Shown here: piece by piece, positions 48,278-59,800 of the stretch | How the letters are laid out: each line of letters opens with the position of its first letter | Numbering within the stretch: the first letter of the stretch is position 1 | Position numbers and translations under genes: made by a program | Origin: an uncultured Bacteroidales bacterium | Lineage (GTDB): Bacteria > Bacteroidota > Bacteroidia > Bacteroidales > FEN-979 | Length of the DNA stretch: 64,000 nucleotides | Direction of reading: 5' to 3' | NCBI GenBank assembly: GCA_903903985.1 | Contig: CAIVAT010000057.1 | Span: 186,001 to 250,000, forward strand | The notes under the pieces: model-generated | What the model was told of the DNA's origin: nothing | Databases searched by the model: none | What the model saw: only the letters and a program-made list of their open reading frames with translations

Positions 48278-49438
48278 ATGATAACATCCGGATCGTACGC
48301 ATCTCATTTCCGTTTTTTGGCCGTCAGCCTCATTCTTTGGGTTATTTTCGCCGGCAGTGTATTTGCATCCGCACAGGATCGTACCACGCTGGTACCTGCC
48401 AGTGACAGCGTTTTTGAACATCCAGTAAAAGCTAAAAAAAATGCCGGTGAAAAATTCAATGCCGGCGAGATGATCATGGAGCACGTGGTGGACAACCACG
48501 AATGGCCTGTGGCCGAAATCGGCAGCCTGCACCTTACCATCCCTCTTCCGGTGATCCTGCTTTATCATGGCAAACTTTATACATTCATGTCGAGCCGTTT
48601 TCACAATGAATCGCACAGTTACCTGGGATTCAAACTTGAACCGGAAGGGCCTCACAAGGGAAAGATCGTGCTGGCCGGAGAAGGTGAAAATGCCCAGAAG
48701 GATCGTCATGCCGTGTATGATTTTTCGATAACCAAAACCGCACTGGCCATTTTAATGAGCACCTTTTTAATGATCCTGATCTTTATTTCCGTTGCCGGGG
48801 CCTATACACGCAACAAGGATCAGGCACCCTCGGGATTACAATCATTGCTTGAGCCGCTGATCATTTTTATCCGCGATGATGTTGCCAAAAGCTCCATCGG
48901 TGAAAAAAAATATGAGAAATTCATGCCATTCCTGCTCACCGTATTCTTTTTCATCTTTTTCAACAATCTTTTCGGGCTGATCCCCTTTTTCCCGGGCGGC
49001 GCCAATGTTACCGGCAACATTGCCGTAACACTGGTCCTGGCGGTTTTTACCTTCGTCATTACGACAATCAACGGCAACAAACACTATTGGGTGGATATCA
49101 TCAATACGCCGGGAGTTCCCTGGTGGCTTAAATTTCCGATACCCCTGATGCCGATCGTGGAGATCATCGGAATCATCACCAAACCATTTGTACTGATGAT
49201 CCGTCTTTTTGCAAACATTACCGCCGGACACATCATCGTGCTTGGTTTCGTCAGCCTGATTTTCATTTTTGGCGCCATCAGCGTAGCGCTCGGACTAGGT
49301 GTGTCGGTTGTATCCGTTGCTTTTATGATATTTATGAACCTGCTCGAACTGTTGGTTGCCTTCATCCAGGCATATGTGTTTACGTTGTTGTCGGCGCTCT
49401 ATTTCGGGCTGGCGACGATTGAGCCGGAGCACCATTAG
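48278..49438 (+). CDS. atpB: F0F1 ATP synthase subunit a
   Basis: A 386-residue subunit a, longer than the 270 aa of E. coli because of an N-terminal signal-like helix and a periplasmic region of about 150 residues, as in other Bacteroidota. The essential stator Arg lies in the segment FVLMIRLFANITAGHI, and the C-terminal spans show ELLVAFIQAYVFTLLSALYFG with the Gln typical of subunit a. With the c ring it forms the ion channel. It opens the atpB-E-F-H-A-G cluster; no atpI/atpZ gene precedes it. Confidence 0.95.
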   Translation: MITSGSYASHFRFLAVSLILWVIFAGSVFASAQDRTTLVPASDSVFEHPVKAKKNAGEKFNAGEMIMEHVVDNHEWPVAEIGSLHLTIPLPVILLYHGKLYTFMSSRFHNESHSYLGFKLEPEGPHKGKIVLAGEGENAQKDRHAVYDFSITKTALAILMSTFLMILIFISVAGAYTRNKDQAPSGLQSLLEPLIIFIRDDVAKSSIGEKKYEKFMPFLLTVFFFIFFNNLFGLIPFFPGGANVTGNIAVTLVLAVFTFVITTINGNKHYWVDIINTPGVPWWLKFPIPLMPIVEIIGIITKPFVLMIRLFANITAGHIIVLGFVSLIFIFGAISVALGLGVSVVSVAFMIFMNLLELLVAFIQAYVFTLLSALYFGLATIEPEHH

Positions 49439-49448
49439 CAGTTCGGAT

Positions 49449-49476
49449 ATTGAATAAAGAATGTTGAATGTCGATT
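49449..49476 (+). repeat. heptamer tandem array (4 units, ATTGAAT type) between atpB and atpE
   Basis: Four 7-mers: ATTGAAT, AAAGAAT, GTTGAAT, GTCGATT, beginning 11 bp after the atpB stop. The array sits in the transcribed spacer of the atp operon. Confidence 0.65.
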
Positions 49477-49546
49477 GGAAAACAACTGATGATCATAATT
49501 TTGCACATTAATTTTGCTTTTTTCTTTTGATTTTTTTAACCCTTAA

Positions 49547-49819
<273 letters not shown>

Positions 49820-49904
49820 CAGCAACAACAGGTTCTTTACGGGTGAACGGTTGGTTGATCCGTAAAGAATTTTATCAATTCATAAACATTAAAAGCGATC
49901 CGAT

Positions 49905-50399
49905 ATGGAACTAATCACTCCGGGACTGGGGCTGATCTTCTGGATGACACTGGCTTTTTTAATCCTGGTGTATGTCCTGGGAAAATTTGCCTGGAAACCA
50001 ATCCTTCAGATGCTCAAGGAACGGGAGACAACCATCCATGAAGCACTGAACTCCGCAAACCAGGCCAGGGAAGAGATGAAACAACTGAAGTTCAGCAACG
50101 AACAACTCCTGCAGGAAGCGAAAAATGAGCGGGATTCGATGCTGAATGAAGCCCGTAAAGTCCGGGACCGGTTGCTCGAAGAAGCAAGGATTAAAGCCGG
50201 CGAAGAGGCCTCCCGCATCGTTGAAGTTGCCAAAGCAAGTATCAACAATGAAAAGATGGCTGCCATGACCGATCTGAAAAACCAGATTGCAGAGAATTCT
50301 CTGACCCTGGCGAAGTTCATTTTGAAACGTGAACTGTCAGACCCGGGCAAGCAGGAAGAATATGTTCAGGAATTATTAAGAGAAGTTAATATCAACTAA
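49905..50399 (+). CDS. atpF: F0F1 ATP synthase subunit b
   Basis: A 164-residue subunit b: one membrane span (about 8-27, LGLIFWMTLAFLILVYVLGKF) followed by a long charged helix (KPILQMLKERETTIHEALNSA and on) that forms the peripheral stalk. Length and layout match the family. Start ATG at 49905 (MELITPGLGLIFW). It lies 85 bp after atpE and 5 bp before atpH. Confidence 0.95.
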   Translation: MELITPGLGLIFWMTLAFLILVYVLGKFAWKPILQMLKERETTIHEALNSANQAREEMKQLKFSNEQLLQEAKNERDSMLNEARKVRDRLLEEARIKAGEEASRIVEVAKASINNEKMAAMTDLKNQIAENSLTLAKFILKRELSDPGKQEEYVQELLREVNIN

Positions 50400-50404
50400 C
50401 CGGG

Positions 50405-50965
50405 ATGAATGTTTCTTTAGTTGCGGAACGATATGCAAAAGCGCTTTTTGAGCTTGCCCTGGAAAAGAGCCTGGTTGAGGAGGTGTATCTTGACAGCCTG
50501 CTGATCACGAAGACCTGTGAAGAAAGCAAGGAGCTGAGGTTGTTGTTGAAAAGCCCCATCATCGGCGCTGGAAAAAAACTGGCCATCCTCCAGGAAATTT
50601 TCAGCAAAAACATTAACAAGCTGACACTGACCTATCTCCTGATCATGGTCCGGAAAAACAGGGAGTCTTTCATTCCGGCGATCGCAACGCAACTGGTTGA
50701 TCTTTATCAAACATACAGGAATATCCTCACGGTTCATTTCAAATCGCCGGTTTTACCGGATGAGGAAACAAGAAAAATGGTTCTGGAACTGATGGGAAAA
50801 TTCACCGATTCAACGGTCGACCTGAAGGCCGAAGTTGATCAATCTTTGATTGGAGGATTCGTTCTGAACTGGAAGGACTTGCAGTATGATGCCAGCATCC
50901 GCAGGGAAATTGACAACATGCGCATTGCAATCGCAAAGATAAATTTATATAAAAAAGGATTTTAG
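50405..50965 (+). CDS. atpH: F0F1 ATP synthase subunit delta
   Basis: A 186-residue delta (OSCP) subunit. It starts VSLVAERYAKALFELALEKS, the usual opening, and ends with KAEVDQSLIGGFVLNWKDLQYDASIRREID (in parts), the conserved C-terminal signature. It links the b stalk to the top of the alpha/beta ring. A 65-bp spacer with an octamer repeat and a GGAGGT/ACCTCC inverted repeat separates it from atpA. Confidence 0.95.
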   Translation: MNVSLVAERYAKALFELALEKSLVEEVYLDSLLITKTCEESKELRLLLKSPIIGAGKKLAILQEIFSKNINKLTLTYLLIMVRKNRESFIPAIATQLVDLYQTYRNILTVHFKSPVLPDEETRKMVLELMGKFTDSTVDLKAEVDQSLIGGFVLNWKDLQYDASIRREIDNMRIAIAKINLYKKGF

Positions 50966-50977
50966 GAGGCCGGAGGT

Positions 50978-51000
50978 TTCGCTAATTCGCTAATTCGATA
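50978..51000 (+). repeat. octamer direct repeat (TTCGCTAA) between atpH and atpA
   Basis: Two perfect TTCGCTAA units followed by TTCGATA, flanked by inverted GGAGGT (50972-50977) and ACCTCC (51000-51005). It lies inside the atp transcript 31 bp before atpA. Confidence 0.6.
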
Positions 51001-51030
51001 CCTCCTATCTCGCTACTTAAAAATTGAATT

Positions 51031-52620
51031 ATGGCAGACATCAAACCCGCAGAAGTTACGGCGATTTTACGCAGGGAACTGGCCGGTTACCAGAGTGAAA
51101 AGGAACTTGAGGAGGTTGGCATTGTGTTAACGGTAGGCGACGGCATTGCCCGCATTTATGGCATGAACAATGTCGAAAGCGGCGAGTTGATCGAGTTTGA
51201 AAAAACCGGCCTCAAAGGCATCGTTCTGAACCTGGAAGCGGATAATGTCGGCGCAGTTTTACTTGGGGATTATTCTGAAATAAAAGAAGGTGATGTGGTA
51301 AAACGCACCCGCCGGATTGCTTCAATCGAAGTGGGTGAAGGATTGCTAGGCCGCGTCATTGATACCCTGGGAGAACCCATCGATGGCAAGGGAAAGATCG
51401 AAGGAGTGCGCTATGAAATGCCGCTTGAACGGAAAGCTCCGGGAGTGATCTACCGCCAGCCGGTGAACCAGCCGCTGCAAACCGGTATCAAACCCATCGA
51501 TGCGATGATCCCGATCGGCCGCGGTCAGCGCGAACTCATCATCGGCGACCGCCAGACCGGCAAAACCGCCATTGCCATTGATACCATCATCAACCAGAAG
51601 GAATTTCACGCCAAGGGAGAAACTGTATACTGCATTTATGTGGCTGTCGGACAAAAAGGTTCAACCGTTGCCAATATTGTAAAAACGCTCGAAGAAAAAG
51701 GAGCGATGGCCTATACCGTCGTCGTATCCTCCACGGCATCCGATCCCGCTGCAATGCAGTATTATGCCCCGTTTGCCGGCGCCGCCATCGGCGAGTTTTT
51801 CCGGGATACCGGCAGGCCTGCACTCGTGATCTATGATGACTTGTCAAAACAGGCCGTGGCCTATCGCGAAGTTTCGCTTTTGCTTCGCCGGCCTCCCGGA
51901 CGTGAAGCCTATCCCGGCGATGTGTTTTACCTCCACTCGAGGTTGCTTGAACGCGCTGCCAGGGTCATTTCATCCGATGACATTGCCCGGCAGATGAACG
52001 ATCTTCCTGCCACCCTCAAGGATATGGTAAAAGGAGGAGGCTCACTTACCGCCCTGCCCATCATTGAAACCCAGGCGGGCGACGTATCGGCATATATCCC
52101 AACCAATGTGATCTCCATCACCGACGGCCAGATCTTCCTGGAGACCAGCCTGTTCAATTCCGGGATCCGGCCTGCCATCAACGTGGGTATCTCGGTGTCG
52201 CGTGTTGGGGGAAATGCACAGATCAAATCCATGAAAAAGGTCGCCGGAACGCTGAAACTTGACCAGGCCGAATACCGCGAACTGGAAGCTTTTTCGAAAT
52301 TCGGTTCCGATCTCGACGCTGCCACCAAAGCGGTACTCGATAAAGGCGCCCGCAATGTTGAAATTCTCAAACAGCCCCAGTATTCCCCGATGGCTGTTGA
52401 AAAACAAGTCGCCATCATCTTTTGCGGTACACGCGGATTGCTGCGCAATATCCCGATAAGGAGCATCAACAATTTTGAGACCGAATACCTGCATTTTATG
52501 GAGGTCACGCATCAGCCGGTGCTTTCAAACCTCAAAGCCGGCAAACTTCTGGATGAGGATATAAAAACAATGGAACAGGTTGCTCAGGATCTTTCCAAAA
52601 AATACGAGGAAAAGAAATAA
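51031..52620 (+). CDS. atpA: F0F1 ATP synthase subunit alpha
   Basis: A 529-residue alpha subunit. The beta-barrel part has [19 protein letters not shown], then the nucleotide domain with Walker A GDRQTGKT (about 170-177), [46 protein letters not shown] (in parts), and the arginine finger region [31 protein letters not shown] (in parts). It forms the catalytic hexamer with beta, whose gene (atpD) is not here. Next gene atpG follows after 9 bp. Confidence 0.97.
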   Translation: MADIKPAEVTAILRRELAGYQSEKELEEVGIVLTVGDGIARIYGMNNVESGELIEFEKTGLKGIVLNLEADNVGAVLLGDYSEIKEGDVVKRTRRIASIEVGEGLLGRVIDTLGEPIDGKGKIEGVRYEMPLERKAPGVIYRQPVNQPLQTGIKPIDAMIPIGRGQRELIIGDRQTGKTAIAIDTIINQKEFHAKGETVYCIYVAVGQKGSTVANIVKTLEEKGAMAYTVVVSSTASDPAAMQYYAPFAGAAIGEFFRDTGRPALVIYDDLSKQAVAYREVSLLLRRPPGREAYPGDVFYLHSRLLERAARVISSDDIARQMNDLPATLKDMVKGGGSLTALPIIETQAGDVSAYIPTNVISITDGQIFLETSLFNSGIRPAINVGISVSRVGGNAQIKSMKKVAGTLKLDQAEYRELEAFSKFGSDLDAATKAVLDKGARNVEILKQPQYSPMAVEKQVAIIFCGTRGLLRNIPIRSINNFETEYLHFMEVTHQPVLSNLKAGKLLDEDIKTMEQVAQDLSKKYEEKK

Positions 52621-52629
52621 GACGCGGAA

Positions 52630-53520
52630 ATGGCCGGACTGAAAGAAGTACGTATTCGGATTGCATCGGTAAAATCGACCCAGCAGATTACCAATGCCAT
52701 GAAAATGGTGGCGGCCTCCAAGTTGCGCAAGGCGCAGACGGCCATCATCAAATTAAGGCCCTATGCCTCCAAATTGCGTGAAATTTTACAGAACCTCAGC
52801 GCCAGCATCGAAAATTCCGATGAAAATGTATTTTCACAGGAGCGCAAACCCGAAAAAATATTGCTGGTGGTGATTGCTTCCAACCGCGGACTTTGCGGGG
52901 CCTTTAATTCCAACATCATCAAGATGGCCGTAAATCTTACCGCCACAACCTATCATCATCAGTTTACGCAGAACAACGTCAGCCTCATTACGATTGGCCG
53001 CAAAGCCACCGAATACTTCCGTAAAAGGAAATACAATGTCATTGAATCGCACGATGAACTTTTCGATCAGCTTACCTTTGCCAATGCCTCGGTGCTTGCA
53101 GAAAAACTGATGAAGGGTTTTGCAGCCAAGGACTTTGACCGAATTGATTTGATTTATAACCAGTTCAAAAACGCTGCCGTACAGCGGCTGATCGTGGAGC
53201 AATACCTGCCCATCGCCCCGGCACAGCCTGCAGCCCTGGCCCCGGCAGTAAAAGTTGAGTCCGATTACATTTTCGAACCCGACAAAGAGACCATCGTAAG
53301 CGAACTGATTCCGAAAACCTTGCGCATCCAGCTTTTCAAGGCCGTGCTTGATTCATTTGCCTCCGAGCAGGGCGCCAGGATGACTGCCATGCAAAAGGCC
53401 ACCGAAAACGCCAAAGACCTCCTGCGCGACCTCAACATTTCCTACAACAAGGCACGCCAGAACGCCATTACCAACGCCATCCTCGAAATTGTTTCCGGGG
53501 CGGAGGCGCTGAAGGGGTAG
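52630..53520 (+). CDS. atpG: F0F1 ATP synthase subunit gamma
   Basis: A 296-residue gamma subunit. The N-terminal coil starts GLKEVRIRIASVKSTQQITNAMKMVAASKLRKAQ (in parts) and the C-terminal coil has ASEQGARMTAMQKATENAKDLL and SYNKARQNAITNAILEIVSGAEAL. It is the rotor shaft. It ends the cluster; atpD and atpC do not follow. The final 72 bp of the gene plus the next base are duplicated at 61071-61143, after the giant T9SS gene, so the locus may have served as an integration site. Confidence 0.97.
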   Translation: MAGLKEVRIRIASVKSTQQITNAMKMVAASKLRKAQTAIIKLRPYASKLREILQNLSASIENSDENVFSQERKPEKILLVVIASNRGLCGAFNSNIIKMAVNLTATTYHHQFTQNNVSLITIGRKATEYFRKRKYNVIESHDELFDQLTFANASVLAEKLMKGFAAKDFDRIDLIYNQFKNAAVQRLIVEQYLPIAPAQPAALAPAVKVESDYIFEPDKETIVSELIPKTLRIQLFKAVLDSFASEQGARMTAMQKATENAKDLLRDLNISYNKARQNAITNAILEIVSGAEALKG

Positions 53521-53521
53521 G
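53449..53521 (+). repeat. direct repeat copy A: 3' end of atpG
   Basis: 73 bp starting AAGGCACGCCAG and ending GGGGTAGG, covering the last 24 codons of atpG including the stop. It matches 61071-61143 at 70 of 73 positions, and identity ends abruptly on both sides. Confidence 0.97.
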
Positions 53522-53626
53522 CGGGGTCACCAGCAACTTCTTTTTATTTCCAAAGTGCTTTCCGATTATCTTATTCCTGTGGGATAAGGATGCCGCTTTT
53601 GACACTGCTCTTGGCACTGACCCCGC
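53521..53626. mobile_element. possible MITE or insertion-sequence remnant with 9-bp terminal inverted repeats
   Basis: GCGGGGTCA at 53521-53529 and its exact complement TGACCCCGC at 53618-53626 bound 106 bp that begin right after the atpG stop codon. Inside is a smaller inverted repeat CTTAT/ATAAG (53570-53574, 53584-53588) with CCGATT/GG flanks. No open frame. The size and ends suit a miniature element, but only one copy is seen in the window. Confidence 0.4.
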
Positions 53627-53673
53627 GAAACAAAATAATATGGATAAAATTAGGTATTCGATAAACCATATAA

Positions 53674-53681
53674 TATATTTG
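53674..53681 (+). promoter_or_regulatory. possible -7 box (TATATTTG) for the giant T9SS gene
   Basis: TATATTTG fits TAnnTTTG, 218 bp before the ATG at 53900. It is the only match in the gap. The rest of 53627-53899 holds no open frame or clear hairpin. Confidence 0.35.
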
Positions 53682-53899
53682 TATCGTCACCGGTTCTAGA
53701 AAAAGTAGTTTTCAGGAATAGACAAATCCCGGTATTTTATGAGCGGGTTGACCTTTTGGGGATCAAACTGTGGCATATGTAGGAAAGCAAATCATTCAAT
53801 TATATTATACTGCGACTGTTTTAGTTTACTAACGCAAACAGGCAGTTTACATCAAGATAATTAATATGATGTGGTTTTTCTTGCTTAATCTGCCGTTTT

Positions 53900-56800
53900 A
53901 TGGGAAATAAATATTATCTGTTGGTCCTTGTGTTGGCATCAGTGATTATACCTGCCGGGTATGCCCAATCTCCCCAAAATTATTCTGACAATAAGGGTTT
54001 CAATAAGGGAAACTTCACTGACAATCCCCTATGGACTTGCGGCTCGTCCATCTCCATCAACCATGTGGCTGGAGCCGTTGCGCCGGTTACAAAAACAGTC
54101 ACTTATGGTACGGTAACAAATATCCCCGGCGAAACTTCCAAATGCTGGATCACCAGCAACCTTGGTGCCGACCACCAGGCAACTGCTGTTGATGATGCTT
54201 CTGAAGCTTCTGCCGGGTGGTATTGGCAATTTAACTTAAAGCAGGGTTACAAGCATGATGGTGTAACCCGAACTCCAAATACAACCTGGATATCCAGTAT
54301 CAGCCAAAATGCTGACTGGGCAACAAGCAATGACCCCTGTTCCCTTGAACTTGGGACGGGTTGGCGAATTCCAACTTCTACTGAATGGACCAATGTTGAT
54401 GCAACCGGAAACTGGAACGATTGGAATGTCCCGTGGAGCTCTGGTTTAAAACTGCATGCTGCAGGTCACCTGACCAACAATGGCAGTGGTTTGCTGGAAG
54501 GTCGCGGCGTATATGGCCATTACTGGGGCGGTATGCAGAGTGGTACTACTAACGGCTTGTTCCTGAACTTTTACACTGGGTACTGCTTCATGGGCAACGT
54601 TAGCAAAGCGTACGGCTTCTCACTGCGCTGTCTCAATCCGTGTACATCTTATTCTGAGGTGGGTGTTTCAATCGGTGTCTCATCAAATCCGGTCTGCCCC
54701 GGCGACACTGTTTGTTTCACGGCGACACCCTTAAACGGCGGTTCGCATCCGGACTATACCTGGCTGGTGAATGGCAATAATCTGAAGCAGGGATTGGTCG
54801 CCTATTATCCTTTCAATGGCAATGCCAATGATGAAAGTGGAAACGGATGGAACGGAACTGTTAATGGGCCGGTGCTGACACAGGACAGGTTTGGTGTTCC
54901 CAATAGTGCCTATTATTTTGATGGTAATTCAAATAAAACAATAACAACCCAATTCCCGGGTATTCTCGGAAGTAGTCCAAGAACAATATCTTTCTGGCAG
55001 ACATCAGATATAAATCCGGGCATTTCCATGTCTTATGGATCCCTTTCTAAAGATCAACTTTCTGTTGGGACTACTTTTCTTTTAATAACAACTAAAATCA
55101 ATGAAAACCAGGCATTTGCAGGAGTTGATTTGAGAAACGGAGGGATCAGTTATATTTTTAATGATAATACCACGAGCTGGCATCATTTCAGTTTTATTGT
55201 TCCGGACATGGTTCAGCCAGAAACACGGAATATTTTAATTTACCGGGATGGAGTTCTATTAACAACTGTTTATTCCAATTGGGGAAATAGACCCATTAAC
55301 ACTGTAGCCGGAGTGAAATTTTTAATCGGCCAATTTGTAAATAGTCCCAATTTTAAAGGAAGCATTGATGACATCCGCATTTATAACCGGGCACTTTCCG
55401 TCACGGAAATTCAACAGCTTTATCGTGAAGGCAACCCTGATTTCTGCTATGTTCCCTCGAACGGGGATGTGGTTTCTTGTGTCCTGGCTTCAAGCGAGGC
55501 GTGTGTTACGAATAATCCCGACACGTCAAACCTTATTATTATGAACGCCGGTTCATCCATGACTACAAATGTTACGATCACTGCCTCGGCCAATCCTGTA
55601 TGCCAGGGAACGCCGGTTACCTTCACGGCCACGCCAACCAACGGAGGATCATCGCCACACTACCAGTGGAAAATAAACGGTTCGAATGTAAACGGAGCCA
55701 CCAATGCCATATACACGTACATTCCGGTAAATAATGATGCAGTGACCTGTGTCCTGACATCCAGCCTTTCATGTGTTGCAGGAAATCCGGCAACCTCCAA
55801 TGCCGTCAGCATGGCCATCACCCCGCCGAACCAATACTTCGCTGATTCCGATGGTGACGGATATGGTGATGCTGCTGTCTACATGTTTGCATGCGCTCAG
55901 CCCACAGGATATGTGACGGATAATACCGACTGTAACGATTCCAATCTGAACGTTTATCCCGGGGCGCAATATTTTTCTTATACCGGAAATGCCGGGTTTG
56001 TCTCATCCGTTGTTTCGCCCCCCACCGGCACATCCTATACCTTTTTCCATTTTGAAGCCGATTATTACGATCGGTCGAATTCCCTGCCTGCATTTACCTA
56101 CCCGCGGCTGATCCTCGATTATGAGGGAAATGGCGTCTTTACGGATCCCAACGACCGGACTGTTCTGATGACTCCAGGTGATCTTTCAGATGTCACCACG
56201 AATGACGGGAAGCGTTATGTGGCAAATGTCAGCGGTCTGTCATACGGAACAACGTGGAAGACCTGGATCGTTGCAAGCGACGGAGCCCGATGCACGACCT
56301 CCTTTGGTCCGTATGATTCCCCGGATATCCTGCGACAGCCCAACATCTATATTTTTGCCAATGATATTACTTTCAGTAACCCTCATCCGGATCCGATGAC
56401 GCATATAACGATATCTGCAGTTATTCACAATGAATCGGATTATCCCGCCCAGAATTTCCAGGTTCACCTTATCAGCCAGAATGATCCGGGTATTGCCTAT
56501 CCCGATGTACCGGTTACGTATATTCCTCCTCACGAATCCGCAGCGGTACAATGGGAGATAACCACCCCTTCGGCCCCCGCCTGGTGTCCCATGCAGGTGC
56601 TGATTGATTATACAAATGCAATACTTGAATCAAACGAACTGGATAACTCGGCGGTGCGTCCTTTCCTGAACGGCAACTACCAACTTCCCGGTTCGATTGA
56701 GTGTACAGCTTCTGTATCCCCGTATGTCTCCTATTCATCGGAAAATAATGTGCTGCTATTAAGCGGAAATGCAATTTATTCAGGGCTTGCCGTGCCCATA

Positions 56801-59800
56801 CCCAATCCGAGTGCAGCCGGGGCCACGGTGGAATTCCAGGTCGTTGAGACGACCGCAACCTATTCAGGTTATACCAATTCCTGCGGCAACTATTATATCT
56901 ATTTCCCGGCCCCGTTGCCTCCGGGTTCGTACCACATTGCCGGAACCATTACGGATTATACCGTGACCGGAACATTCACTGCTGAATTTTCTGTTGTTTC
57001 TCCCCATTCTCCTGATCTTGCCATCTCCCTAAACCTTTCGCCAATTACCGTTGAACCGGACAACCCGGTCTCAGGGAGTGTTACGGTGACCAATATCGGT
57101 AACTTGGCTGTTACAATACCTACCGAATTAACTTTTTCACAGGCTGGCGGCAGCCCGGTTCTTGGGAGTATAACAACACCACCACTGGGGATAGGTGAAT
57201 CTTACACATCGCCAATCGGTCCTGTTTCTTTTTTTTCCGATGGGATCTATCCCATCTGTGCAACGACCGACGGCACGTTTCTCGTGAATGAAAGCAATGA
57301 AGGCAATAATACTGCCTGTGTGTCAATACATGTTGAAACATGCTGCCCACCTCTTCTTCCCGATATCATTCCCATTTCGGGACCAGTGTCGGCGGGGCTT
57401 GATTGTATAAATCCTTCGACCGTATTCACCCTGTATAATGCAGGAAATATTTCAACAGGACCCTTCACGTGCGAAATCATTGCAACACCGGCTTCCGGAC
57501 CTGCTGAAACCTTTTTCAATTCAGTTCCCAATATCAATGCCAGAAGTTATTCTTCGTTCAGTATTTCTTATATTTATCCTGTTGCCGGGGCCTACTGTTT
57601 TGAGGTCAGGTGCGACATTCCGGTTGAATCTCACGGCATTGTTGATGAATCCAATGAGGAAAATAATGTAGCTGTTTTTTGCAGGACAATTGATCACTGC
57701 AAACCGAATCTTACTTTAGATTATTGTGGTTCGCTGGATGTGCTGCCTGTAAATCCCCAATATCCGGAAACCGCTTCCCTGGTCGCACGGGTTAAAAATA
57801 CGGGGAATACCTTTGCCCCGGCCCCCATCCAGGTTAAATTCACCTATTCTACGGGGGAAATATTTTGGGGACAAAGTAATGCTGCTCTTTTGCCGGGTGA
57901 GACGGTTGAAATCACGGCGTCCGCACCCCTGCCTCCACCGGCAGCAACCCTGCTTACAGCCTGTGCGGATCCACTTAACCTTATTGATGAATCGAACGAA
58001 TCCGATAATTGTGCCTCGGAGAATATGTGCTGGGAATTCCAGGCAGTTCCATTCCCTTATTACTGCGGCGATAATTTCTGGTCGCATTCATATCATGAAA
58101 ATCAATCCATCACCCTTTCAGTGGGTTTAAATGTTCAGCATTTGTATCATGCAAGCCCTGTCAGGGTAAAATTTGAAGTGAGTGGTCCGGGGATCAGTGG
58201 TACGGAAAACCTGGGTTACGGAACCATACAGAATGTTGCCAGGAACTGCTATGCCTGTCCTTATGCAGTTGTTTTACCTGCGGCATTTACCTTTCCCGGG
58301 TGTGGTACCTATACCTTTACTATGACGGCCGATCCGGATAATGTTTATGAAGAGTGTGATGAGGCCAATAATGTATTGGTTGTCCATGTCAATTCAGTGT
58401 GTAATCCGCCACCCAAGCCAAATCTGACATTGCAATATTGCCACTCATTAGAGGTCAGGCCCGTTAATCCGCAATACCCCGGGAGTTGCGAACTGGTGGC
58501 AAAGATCCTGAACAACGGCAATGCACCTGCATCGAGCCTCATCCAGGTAACGTTTTCTTATTCTACAGGATCCGATTACCAGGGATTTTACACCGGGACA
58601 ATCAACCCCGGGGAGACCGTCGAAATAAAAACAAATGCACCACTTCCAGAACCGGCAACAACCCTGCTTACCGCTTGTGTTGATCCATTGAACCTGATCG
58701 ATGAATCAAACGAATCAGACAACTGTGCTTCTGAGAACATGTGCCTGGAGTTCCAGCCGGTACCGCATTGCGGAACTAATTTCTGGGAACATTCCTACAT
58801 GGTCGGACAGTCAGCGTCTTTATCCATAGGCCTGGCTGTTTCACACTTGTATGTTGCAAACCCGGTGAAGGTGAAGTTCGAAGTTGCTGGGCCTGGTATC
58901 CCGGGGACCATGAACCTGGGGAACGGATATTTGTATAATGCTGCCAGCTCTTGTTATAGTTGCCCTGCTTGTGTCTTCTTACCAGCCCCATTTATTTTTT
59001 TCGAGGCAGGGATTTATACTTTCACCATCACGGCAGATCCGGATGATGAATTTCCTGAATGCAATGAGAATAACAACGTTTTCAACACAACGGTTGACGT
59101 GGGAAGTCTGCTTCCTGATATGAGAGTACTTTCGCAGTATATCAATCCATCACTTCTGAACCCCGATCCGGGCGAAAATGTTTCATTTCTGATGACCTAC
59201 GACAATAACGGGGCCGCCAACACCACTGATCTTATGAAACTGAAGGTTGTTGCCGATAATTCTCCTTTTGATTACGTATACCCTGTTTCCGGCCTTCCTT
59301 CCGGAGAACATGCTACTGTTGCAACGCCAAAATTCTGGTCCAGCAATATTCCCGGAACACATATCATCCGGTTGATAATAGATTCAGATGGCCAGGTAAC
59401 TGAAAATAATGAGACCAACAATGAAGCGACACGTGCCATTGTGGTCGGCACAGCTGCGAACCTTTATTTTAAGGCCTTGAACGTTTCAAACGCAACGCCC
59501 GACCTGGGTGATAATATTTTCATCAATGCCCTCATCGGGAATAACGGATCACAAAATTGCAATGCCACGGTCAGGTTCTTCTATCGAAACGATATGTCAG
59601 ATACAATATCCATTGGTCAGACAAGTATTTCAATTCCCGGGCATGACAGTGTTTCCATTGCAATGCCCTGGATCGTGGCTGACAATTCGACGACGATCTT
59701 CGGGAGAATTGTCAATGCCAGTGTTCCGGAATTTAATAATAACGATAATGAAGCCAGCATTGCCATTGGCAGGTTTAATGTTACTGTCGCCTCCACGCCC

